Shown: positions 46,913-55,857 of the stretch, in pieces
Position numbering within the stretch: the first letter of the stretch is position 1
Layout: every line of letters begins with the position of its first letter
Origin: Flammula alnicola
Taxonomy: Eukaryota; Basidiomycota; Agaricomycetes; Agaricales; Strophariaceae
DNA length: 64,000 nt
Direction of reading: 5' to 3'
Assembly: GCA_015499995.1 (NCBI GenBank)
Contig: JADNRV010000027.1
Coordinates: 248,001-312,000 of the forward strand
Program-made: the position numbers and the translations under genes
Notes under the pieces: model-generated
Database searches by the model: none
Told to the model about the DNA's origin: nothing
What the model saw: the letters and a program-made list of their open reading frames with translations, nothing else

Positions 46913-47458
46913 GAGTTATTGAAGTTTAGGTTGTAAAGTACACAGGTGGCAGCCTTCACGACATATCTTTCATTCTACTTTTATTTATTTAATAAGCAAG
47001 ACTCCACTCTGAGGCATTCTTCCGCGCTGTAGAGTTCCTTTCCATGAGATTCAAATAGTCCCTTCTGGAAATTCGAATCAAAGTGGGACGAAGAAGAGAC
47101 ATAATATCTTACGTTGGAAAGCGTCTTCAGCGACCAGTCAGCGACCCAGATGGATCCTGGAATTGGGCCTATACTTGTAGATTGCCTTGTAGAAAAACAC
47201 AGTCTCTAGATACTCCAATATATGTCGCAGCTCATATAACCATAGAGAGCTAATCTGCGGTCTCTTGATATCCTGAACTCTCACTGGCAATTCTACGGTA
47301 CCTACAAACTTCCGGTAGGGTGTTCCATACCCTTTCATACTAGAGTCGACGGGGGGACTTCATCATGTATAAGTATACTTATTGCATTTATCCAATGTAC
47401 TTCTAATGCCATGTGTCAGTATGTACTCTTTTTTCCCCAGAAGATAGATACAAGTTTA
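46913..47458. other. 3' flank of orphan copy 1 and of RFT1 copy 1
   Basis: Convergent non-coding stretch. From about 46980 it matches 50560-51100 in duplication unit 2, with small insertions and deletions. Confidence 0.45.
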
Positions 47459-49068
47459 TCACTCTACTTTGTTACGACGTAAGGAGAGGTTGAGATATCG
47501 ACCTGAAGTTTGCCACCACGTCAGGAGGCAAATCAATGTCAAAACCACCCCAACCCCAACATGGATAATAACGGAGGGGTCCAGCAAAGCCGCTCTTCCG
47601 CGTCGAGTAGCAATGGCAATAGCACTTAACCGTGTCTCGCTAAATCGGAGTAGAAGGAACGAGAGAGCTGTAACCACGCATAGGCCCCATGAAGGCAATG
47701 AATCCTGCCAGCGGAACCGCTGAGAGGGTTTCGACCTGCTGAAGAACCGAGTGACAAAGTGGAGGCAATACGCGATCCGAACCGAAAGGTTAACAATGTT
47801 GGCGTACACCAAGGAGGCATCGCCTAGCCCCGCACGGTACAGAAAGATGGCGGAAGCAATGTATATCACAGAAAAACCGATCATCCATCTTTGCCGAAAG
47901 TTAACAAATGGGACATTTTCGAGTACGAGGAAAGGACACACACCGACTTTGCTGGTTCAAGTCTTGGGGAGTAGCTACACTTGATAGAAATGCCTCGAGA
48001 CCACCGTTAATGGCGAGTACAGGAATATACCACACCCATGCGGCAAGGACGCTCGGGGCGCTTGTTGACAGATACTGAGCAGGAAGGAGGAGTGGAAGCA
48101 ATATCGGCAGATATGCACTGCCGAAAACTAGGAGAATGACGGACATCGAGGTCTGGATTGAGAGGAGGGAGCGCAGCGTCTCTGCGGACTGCCTCAATGA
48201 TGTCTTTTGCTCCTCGGATTCTTTTTCCTTTGCGCCGCCGCCTAGGATTCTGGAGAAGAATACTCGGAGGGTTTCTTCTATTGGCTGAAAGACTATGCGA
48301 GCGATGAGCGATCCTACAATTATGTACGGGTTTAAGGTGTAGTTTGCGACGTGTGGGTGTGCGACGCACCATAGTTGACGGCAATGGCATAACCTCCTTG
48401 ATCACGCAAGGGACTGAACCACGATAGGATCATTTTATCGCCCTCGGTCAAGAAATGTTTGACCAGCGACTGGAGGGTCATAGTAAAAGACAAATGTAGC
48501 GCTTCTTGGTCAATGTATGCGAGAACCGTGTTTCTATTGAAAAGATCAGACGTGAGGTCGGTGAGTGAATTCCATGGCGTACCCTGCAGCAGATGGAAGT
48601 TTTGGGCGCATATATCCAGCACCAAGGTAAACGATGTATGTCGCGAACATAACGAGGCTGTACATGAGCTGCCCGAAGGCGAATGCCACGAGGGCAAGGT
48701 CGCCCCTGCCCTTCTTTGAGTCGTATAATAGGATGAGAAAGGTTGTGATGCTCTTGCTGGTTATCCCAAGACCTTCTGACCGGACTCGCACACCGGTCTT
48801 CAGTTCAACCATGGCACTATAGTCGGAACGAATAAGTAAATCTGTAAGCGGATGATAATACAGATCGAACAACTGACGAACACGTTATACAGTGGTTCGC
48901 TCAAGAGTTCCGTCACTGCCGCCAACGCATACAGCGTAATCGAGGACCCGAAATGAGGCTGGCGCTTCATTTCCTGACTGGCGAAGCGCGCATAGAGGAT
49001 GGAAGTGCATAGTGCAAGAGGGATCGCGAGAAGGATGGGCAGAAATGTGAGGTTCATGCGCTTGGTGG
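47459..49068 (-). pseudogene. RFT1: RFT1 copy 1, lacking the N-terminus
   Basis: RFT1 is a multi-pass ER membrane protein needed for dolichol-linked Man5GlcNAc2 in N-glycosylation. This copy begins abruptly at 49068, where the sequence switches to FIG4, so about the first 95 residues present in copy 2 are absent. The remaining part is in good order: LPILLAIPLALCTSILYARF, VELKTGVRVRSEGLGITSKS, MILSWFSPLRDQGGYAIAVN, GGLEAFLSSVATPQDLNQQS and, after a 54 nt intron, WMIGFSVIYIASAIFLYRAG. It ends at TGA 47459-47461. ATG 49057 could start a shortened protein without the first membrane segments. Confidence 0.82.
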
Positions 49069-49223
49069 CAGCGAAAGGAGAAGGTCTTGACCACTGGCGT
49101 GAGGAGGTGCCGAAGGAGTTCCCTCCTTACGTAGAACGAAGTTCCACTCGGTACCTCGACGATGTGAAGAACTTTGAAGCGTTCCCGGTATCGTTCAGGT
49201 ACGACATATGGTTAGGTGTTTGA
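49069..49223 (+). pseudogene. FIG4 3' fragment
   Basis: Encodes the final 51 codons of FIG4 ([20 protein letters not shown] to [10 protein letters not shown]) fused to inverted RFT1 sequence. It has VKNFEAFPV where the main gene has VKNEAFPV, a 3-bp length difference. No promoter or start of its own, so non-functional. Confidence 0.85.
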
Positions 49224-49247
49224 CAAAATGGTTGATACAGAGTATTG

Positions 49248-49335
49248 GGGCCGCCATCTGAAGGTATTCTTCCATTTGAAGACGAGATATAGTAAGGGTT
49301 TTCGAATTCTTCTTCACTTCCACGATGAGCACAAA
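49248..49335 (-). pseudogene. remnant of the PD-(D/E)XK-like gene
   Basis: Matches 44497-44580, the region coding for EVKKNSRTLTVSRLQMIEYL, with several changes. Sequence on both sides of this fragment in unit 1 is missing here, so only about 30 codons remain. Confidence 0.7.
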
Positions 49336-49615
49336 GAGCATATCAATGATTCATGGCCCCGTTTCATTACATCATGATTCATTTCAATTTGTGCTTGTGG
49401 GCGAGGTCACGATCACGTGATGATGTTGATCAGTGGCACATCGCAACGCCTTCGATGTCTCTCCTTCGGATTCGGAAGACACTTCGTCCTTATTGCGTTT
49501 AATTGATATCGCAAGCGCCCTTTACGGTCTGTTGTTCTAGATTGTCCGGAAATATATGAGCATTCTACTAACACATTCAAACAGCATTTTAGCATTAAGA
49601 ACACCGTCTTCTGAT

Positions 49616-49969
49616 ATGGTGCATAACATTGCCGGCCTCCTCATCAGTATGAAGCAAATGCGCGAGATGGCCTCCCATCTTTCCCAGAAACCCGTATCCG
49701 GGTTATCCGAGGCCTGTCACATTTGTCGGGCGGAAGCCCTAAAGTTTCAGACTCGCTGGGTGCCGCTCGACTACCCAAAGGATTCGGATTTGAAGAAACC
49801 CAGGATCTTATTGGTATTATATGAACACGACTCGGAGAAGAAGCTCAACGTGGAGAAGGCAGGCCGTACAAAAATTGCGAGAACGGCTAGGGAATGGTTG
49901 AAGGCGCGTGGTGTTTCAGGAGCGGAGAAAATCAAGTTCGTGGACACCGAGGATCCCTTTTACTTGTGA
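49616..49969 (+). CDS. small orphan protein, copy 2
   Basis: Second copy of the 117-residue protein at 46559. Start, stop and length are conserved (MVHNIAGLLISMKQMREMAS ... KIKFVDTEDPFYL). Changes cluster in the middle (LYEHDSEKKLNVEKAGRTKI against LREHESEKTIDVKKGGRTKL) and many alter the amino acid. Function unknown. Confidence 0.58.
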   Translation: MVHNIAGLLISMKQMREMASHLSQKPVSGLSEACHICRAEALKFQTRWVPLDYPKDSDLKKPRILLVLYEHDSEKKLNVEKAGRTKIARTAREWLKARGVSGAEKIKFVDTEDPFYL

Positions 49970-50290
49970 GAGTTATTGAAGTTTAGGTTGTACAATGTCA
50001 AGTACACAGGTGGCACCAGGTACCAGCGGCAAAGTCCGAGAACTCCAACCTCCCTCTGTTTTCTTGAAATCAAAATTTCTCGGGTCCTGGCACGAATGCG
50101 GGGGTCCCTGTCCATATTAGGAGGGCCTCGATAGATCAAAGATAGATACGACCAAGATAGCTACGTATACACTGGCTCACACTTTGAAGTTCATCGGTTT
50201 TTCTTCCCAAATTGAACTGTCTCTAGTATTTAGCCTGTTGTACAGTAGTTGAGCCAATGTAATTCGTCTTTCTTGTTACCAAACCTTACC

Positions 50291-50506
50291 ATGAATGATG
50301 AACATTCCGCCGTCACACTGTGCAAGCCAATCGAAACTCTTGGACTCAACTTGGACTCTGGGGAATCAAAAGCCATTTGGGTGTACTTTGACCCAGTCAA
50401 GAAGAAGTACCTCCTTAAATGCGATTTTTGCGGCAAATTCTTGGTGTTGAATGCTCAGAAATCAACACTGAAGCTCCAAAATCATCGAGATACCTCAAAA
50501 GAATGA
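50291..50506 (+). CDS. BED-type zinc-finger fragment in unit 2-specific insert
   Basis: A 71-residue ORF with W-V-Y-F near the middle, then KCDFCGKFLVL and STLKLQNH: the aromatic pair, C-x2-C, and first His of a BED finger, as found at the N-terminus of hAT transposases. The final His of the finger is lost, because the frame ends eight residues later. It lies in about 500 bp that unit 1 does not have. Probably a transposon-derived scrap rather than an active gene; a small domesticated BED protein is less likely. Confidence 0.45.
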   Translation: MNDEHSAVTLCKPIETLGLNLDSGESKAIWVYFDPVKKKYLLKCDFCGKFLVLNAQKSTLKLQNHRDTSKE

Positions 50507-51101
50507 AAGAAGCGGGTTAAAAGATTGTGGGATTGGTGAGTGATGCGAGCAATCTATCTTTTATTTATTTCATAAGCAAGACTGCTATTGTTCCCGTCTC
50601 CATTCTCCGCGCTGGAAAGTTCCTTTCCATGAGATTCAAAGTTGAACGGTTGAAATTTCAAATAGTCATCTCATGTCCCTTCTGGAAATCCGAATCAAAA
50701 TGGGACGAAGAAGAGACATATCTTACGTTGGAAAGCCTCTTCAGCGACCAGTCAGCGACCCAGATGGATTCTGGAATTGGGGTTGATGACTGCTGAATCT
50801 CCCTTCGATACTTTCCTATACTTGTAGATTGTTTTTTAGAAAAATGCAGTCTCTAGATACTCCATATATGTCGCAGCTCATATAACCATAGAGAGCTAAT
50901 CTGCGGTCTCTTGATATCCTGAACTCTCACTGGCAATTCTACGGTACCTACAAACTTCCGGTAGGGTGTTCCATACCCTTTCATACTAGAGTCGACGGGG
51001 GGACTTCATCATGTATAAGTATTATTGCATTTATCCAATGTACTTCTAATTCCATGTGTCAGTATGTACTCTTTTTCCCAGAAGATAGTCGTACAAGTTT
51101 A

Positions 51102-52952
51102 TCACTCTACTTTGTTACGACGTAAGGAGAGGTTGAGATTCGACCTGAAGTTTGCCACCAGTCAGGAGCAATCATGTCCAAACCACCCCACCCCAACATG
51201 GATAATAACGGAGGGGTCCAGAAAGCGCTCTTCCGCGTCGAGTAGCATGCAATAGCATTAACCGTGTTTCGCTAAATCGGAGTAGAAGGAACGAGAGAGC
51301 TGTACCAGCATAGGCCCCATGAAGGCAACGAATCTGCCAGCGGAAAGCTGAGAGGGTTTCGACCTGCTGAAGAACCGAGTGACAAAGTGGAGGCAATACG
51401 CGATCCGAACCGAAGGTTAACGATGTTGGCGTAACCAAGGAGGCATCGCCAGCCCAGCACGGTACAGAAAGATGGCGGAACAATGTATATCACGAAAAAC
51501 CGATCATCCATCTGTGCTGAAAGTAACAACAGGACATCTTGATACGAGGAAGGACACGCACCGACTTTGCTGGTTCAAGTCTTTGGGAGTGGCCACACTT
51601 GATAAAAATGCCTCGAGACCACCGTTAATGGCAGCACAGGAATATACCACACCCATGCGGCAAGGACGCTCGGGGCGCTTGTTGACAGATATTGAGCAGG
51701 AAGGAGGAGTGGAAGCAATATTGGCAGATATGCACTGCCGAAAACTAGGAGAATGACGGACATCGAGGTCTGGATTGAAGGAGGGAGCGCAGCGTCTCTG
51801 CGGACTGCCTCAATGATGTCTTTTGCTCCTCCGATTCTTTTTCCTTTGCGCCGCCGCCTAGGATTCTGGAGAAGAATACTCGGAGGGTTTCTTCTATTGG
51901 CTGAAAGACGATGCGAGCGATGAGCGAACCTAGAGATATGTTAGCGTGTGGCTCGCGGTTTGTTGCTGCGAACGAACCATAGTTGACGGCAATGGCGTAA
52001 CCTCCTTGATCACGCAAGGGACTGAACCACGATAGGATCATTTTATCGCCCTCGGTCAAGAAATGTTTGACCAGCGACTGGAGGGTCATAGTAAAAGACA
52101 AATGTAGCGCTTCTTGGTCAATGTATGCGAGAACGTGTGTCTATTGAAAAGATCAGACGTGAGGTCGGTGAGTGAATTCCATGACGTACCCTGCAGCAGA
52201 TGGAAGTTTTGGGCGCATATATCCAGCACCAAGGTAAGCGATGTATGTCGCGAACATAACGAGGCTGTACATGAGCTGCCCGAAGGCGAATGCCACGAGG
52301 GCAAGGTCGCCCCTGCCCTTCTTTGAGTCGTATAATAGGATGAGAAAGGTCGTGATGCTCTTGCTGGTTATCCCAAGACCTTCTGACCGGACTCGCACAC
52401 CGGTCTTCAGTTCAACCATGGCACTATAGTCGGAACAAATAAGTAAATCTGTAAGCGGATAACAATACAGATTGAATAACTGACGAACACGTTATACAGC
52501 GGTTCGCTCAAGAGTTCCGTCACTGCCGCCAACGCATACAGCGCAATCGAGGACTCGAAATGAGGCTGGCGCTTCATTTCCTGACTGGCGAAGCGCGCAT
52601 AGAGAATGGAAGTGCATAGTGCAAGAGGGATCCCAAGAAGAATGGGAAGAAATGCGAGATTCATGCGCTTGGTGGTCGAGGACGCCGTAGCGTGGCTGCT
52701 GACGCGCAGCAAGGCATTCCGCACACCCTCGCGGCTGAGGAAGAGGATGGTGCTCAGAATGAGCTCGAACTGGATGGCGGCGGCTCCGAATGCGCTTGGA
52801 GAGGCGAGGCGGAATAGAGCTTGGTTGAGAGCGAATGTGAACAGCCGCGAGAGGAGCTGCAGGGCCATTAACGAGGATGCTGAGGCGACCGAGGTCTTGA
52901 GCAGCCGGCCAGCCGGGATGGACGAGCTTGTCGCGGCCTTTGTCGTTGACAT
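51102..52952 (-). pseudogene. RFT1: RFT1 copy 2, complete N-terminus but damaged C-terminus
   Basis: Starts at ATG 52952 (MSTTKAATSSSIPAGRLLKT) with the conserved SLMALQLLSRLFTFALNQAL and FLSREGVRNALLRVSSHATA, giving the N-terminal membrane segments missing from copy 1. The middle follows copy 1 closely. From about 51545 down to 51120 it carries many one-base deletions relative to copy 1 (for example at 51495, 51471, 51446, 51243), which destroy the last four or so membrane segments. As written, this reading cannot give a full RFT1. The stop equivalent to copy 1 is at 51102-51104. Confidence 0.8.
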
Positions 52953-53372
52953 GGTAAAGGTCTTGAGGTTGTAGGCTTACGCACAGTAGTGTTGGTTCAT
53001 GATAGTGAGAAGAAAGATGCAATAGCACGTCAACGTTATCATCACTGATGTAACCACCAAAGCCCAGGCTCCATCAAACATATAATATACATGTTGCAGT
53101 ATACAAGCTGTACAAGTTCCGCAGTATTATACGCAGTATTATATGCAGAATATCATATTGATACACTTGTGCATTAGTGAACGCAACGTAGGAGGCAGTC
53201 ATCACAGGTAACTCGTAAATAAACGAAAAAAGGGAGGCGAAATACAAAATCATCAAATATTTTGGACATGTCGTAAAAGTAGAGATAAAAACAGATATAA
53301 AAAAAAGACCGAAAGCAAGAAGAAAGCAATAATGTTACCATGGTGTAAGGGGCGATCGTTTGGAGGACAGGG
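52953..53372. other. intergenic region upstream of RFT1 copy 2
   Basis: AT-rich 420 bp with alternating ATATA-like tracts near 53080-53160. It must hold the RFT1 promoter and the 3' UTR of the SAP-domain gene. No gene recognised. Confidence 0.4.
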
Positions 53373-54749
53373 TTAGTCGACCTCGGCGTCGTGGTGCTCT
53401 TCTTGTGCCATCAGTGCTCGCCGACCTGGCGTCGCTTCCCTCTCGTAGTCGTCGAGGTTGAATTGAATTTGTTTGCGTTGTTCCCGGACCAGGGTCTTTG
53501 TGATGATTTGGGGTGCACCGGCTATTGCTTCCGCGAAAGCAAAGGCAAGACCCACAGACGCGCTGAGGATGCGCCAGTTAGAGCCCAGGACGTCCAGATT
53601 AACGACATCGACATATTTGCCGATGGCTGGATATGGATAGGCCGTCTGTGCGGCCAGACGAATGATAGACGCAGTCAGCGGATCGAGGGGGGCGACGGGG
53701 GCTGCTGGGAATCCTGGGCTCTGACTTTGATGGGGCATAAGTAGGATTGAATGAGATCATGCAGCCAATAAACGTGGGGAGGATGAGCGTGGGGATGGCC
53801 CATTGGAGGATAACCTGCCAGAATGTAGAAGTCTGAAAGGTCGTCCACGGTGGATATGCGACTGAGATAGTTGCTCCTGCAGCGCCCCTAGGGGTGACGG
53901 GAACCTGAGACAAACAAAGCAAGTGAGTATGTGGATAATGTGAATATCATGGCATGGCCATACCTCTAGAAATTGCCATGGAATGGTGACTGTAAGAATG
54001 TACAATAGCTCAAAGACGGCAGTCAATGACCATATATTGCGCGAATTTGACAAGAACTGCGATACATTGAGCGTCGGGGCGGAGACACGAGTTTATGTTA
54101 ACTTACAACGCGTAAAGCTATCAAGAGCTCATTTCCATTTTGCAAAACTTGTTGCTGTCTGAACTGTTGAACAGCAGCTTTGACGTCGGCGGCTTTGGGC
54201 AAGTTGTCTACGATGCTCTTGGCTGGACTGGGAGGAAGAGGAGGCAAGCTACTCGGGGTGGTAACGTCGACTTGACGAGAAGATTGGTTAGGCGTGCTTT
54301 CCAACGGGGAAAAGGGGTGCTTCAAAAATGTAGAGACGTCACGAAGATCTTTGACCGGGGTAGTCTCCTTGATCGGATCAAGGGATGTGGTACTGCGACG
54401 GCCTATAGATGATCTCGGTTTTTCTTGGGCGTCTGAACCAGACGGAGCGAAACGTCCGCTGAGACATTGCGTTAGCAAGTTGACATGTGGAGAGAGAAGA
54501 GGCGGAGTATCGCACCTCAGACCCTGTGGTATAGGTTGAGGTTGGACACTTCGTTTCCTTCTACCAAAGAGTCCTGCAAAAGTAGGATCGTCCTCTAACG
54601 CGTCCTGATTGCTGTCGAGGTGTTTCTTGATTCGTGCTTGGAGTTCATCCTTTGTTCCTTGATCGCTTAGCCTTAGCGCGGCGGCGATTTCTTGAAGTTC
54701 TGATTTCTTTTTCGGGGGAAGAGCACCGGAGTAGGCGACGGGGGGCATG
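53373..54749 (-). CDS. SAP-domain protein with C-terminal membrane segments
   Basis: The N-terminus has a SAP-type DNA-binding motif: [20 protein letters not shown], then [19 protein letters not shown] disordered Ser/Pro/Thr-rich region follows, then a Gln-rich helix. Three or more hydrophobic stretches come next: [40 protein letters not shown] and [19 protein letters not shown]. The tail is charged. SAP plus membrane segments suggests an inner nuclear envelope protein that tethers chromatin, but this is an inference. The ATG at 54749 (MPPVAYSG) was chosen because the frame upstream has only GTG. The frame shifts near 53735. Short introns lie near 54050-54110 and 53910-53960. Confidence 0.6.
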
Positions 54750-55023
54750 ACGGGAGTGAGCAGGAAAGGTTTTAATATCTCAGTAAACAAAGATGTCACG
54801 TTGTTGTGGTCTATTTACGCGACTCACACGTGACTGGACTGTCGGATGTGATCATGATTGATCGTGATGGTCTCCATCTGCCAGAGCTTGGATATGGAGA
54901 CTATTAGAGTAGTCTCGGCCATCCGTTGCTTCTTGTCCTCTTCTTCATCTTTCTTTCTTTCAAGGTCCTCCGGAAGGCCAACTTTTTCTTGCTCTTCTGC
55001 TAGTTTACCCGCCCGTCGACGCC

Positions 55024-55714
55024 ATGTTCTCTCCTCTCGTTCTGTTCGCCTTCCTCGGTGTTCTCGCTGGTCGAGGTAAATAACCCTTATCCTTTGACAA
55101 CCAGTCTCCGGACTCATCGTATCCTTCAGTGATGGCCTTTGACACGTTTAACATCACTGTTAACAGTGTTAACATGACTGCCCTCGACATTTTGAGCATC
55201 CCCGACAGCCCGGTCAAGACAGCAGTGAGTTTTTTGTCCACCGCTGAAAGGTGAAAGGGAAGACTAATGCAGCCACCCGTGGTCGCTAGTGCAGTGCCAA
55301 CCTCACCGACACCACGAATCTAGTCACAGCCTGTGGCCAGGACCCAAATTGCCTTTGCAATGCCGCCACTGTCGCTTCACTCCAGAACACGGAGACCTGC
55401 ATGTTCCATAATCTGATCGCCACCAACAAGCCAGCGCCCGACTTCCGCGCTGGGTCCAACGATGTCCTCGAAGGTGCGTCCACCTTTCATATTTGAACTC
55501 TTGGGCTTTGAATAATGGATCTATTGTAGCATATGCCACCGCCTGTCTACAGAACAACGTCGTTCTCGCAGCTAACCAGACTGCCCTTGTGCTTCCCTCG
55601 AACTGGAATGGTCTCTTTGTCGCCGTCTTGCCCCTTGGCGGTGTGGTCGTAGCTGTCGGTGCTGGGGCGTTCCTTGGGTTTTCAGCGCTTTACATCCTTT
55701 CCAATTTGGAGTAG
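55024..55714 (+). CDS. small secreted or membrane-anchored Cys-rich protein
   Basis: The first exon encodes a signal-like MFSPLVLFAFLGVLAG. The middle has MAFDTFNITVNSVNMTALDI with potential N-glycosylation sites, then a Cys cluster LVTACGQDPNCLCNAATVAS with ETCMFHNL. The last exon gives ATACLQNNVVLAANQTALVL and a C-terminal hydrophobic segment (LFVAVLPLGGVVVAVGAGAF), consistent with a GPI signal or membrane anchor. The splice between exon 1 and exon 2 is out of phase as read, so either the junction or the sequence is wrong. No family recognised. Confidence 0.5.
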
Positions 55715-55857
55715 ATATATACGGTACTTAGTTAGAGCAGGCTTCAATTATGATCAGACTCCCACGAGTCATTAATTGAAACCCCGCCCGCTTGTTAGGT
55801 GGCAAAATAAATCTTTGAATGCCTTCATCATCACACTCGTCCTTGTCCTCCTCCACC

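Larger units (their letters stand above)
44098..49068. repeat. tandem duplication, unit 1
   Basis: Contains the FIG4 3' end, the PD-(D/E)XK-like gene, a MITE, the orphan gene and RFT1 without its N-terminus. It matches 49069-52675 in the same orientation. The internal junction lies between 49068 and 49069, where CTTGGTGG of RFT1 meets CAGCGAAAGG of FIG4. Confidence 0.85.
49069..52675. repeat. tandem duplication, unit 2
   Basis: Second copy of 44098-49068, shorter because about 230 bp and 1.7 kb in and around the PD-(D/E)XK gene are missing. It has about 500 bp of extra sequence (roughly 50026-50555) that includes a BED-finger ORF. Identity is high in FIG4 and central RFT1, lower in the orphan gene. 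Confidence 0.85.

Noticed and set aside
54824..55117. Highly charged minus-strand ORF near the SAP gene start
   Set aside because: It overlaps the first exon of the secreted protein gene and has no support as a protein; charge comes from TCT/CTC-rich promoter sequence.
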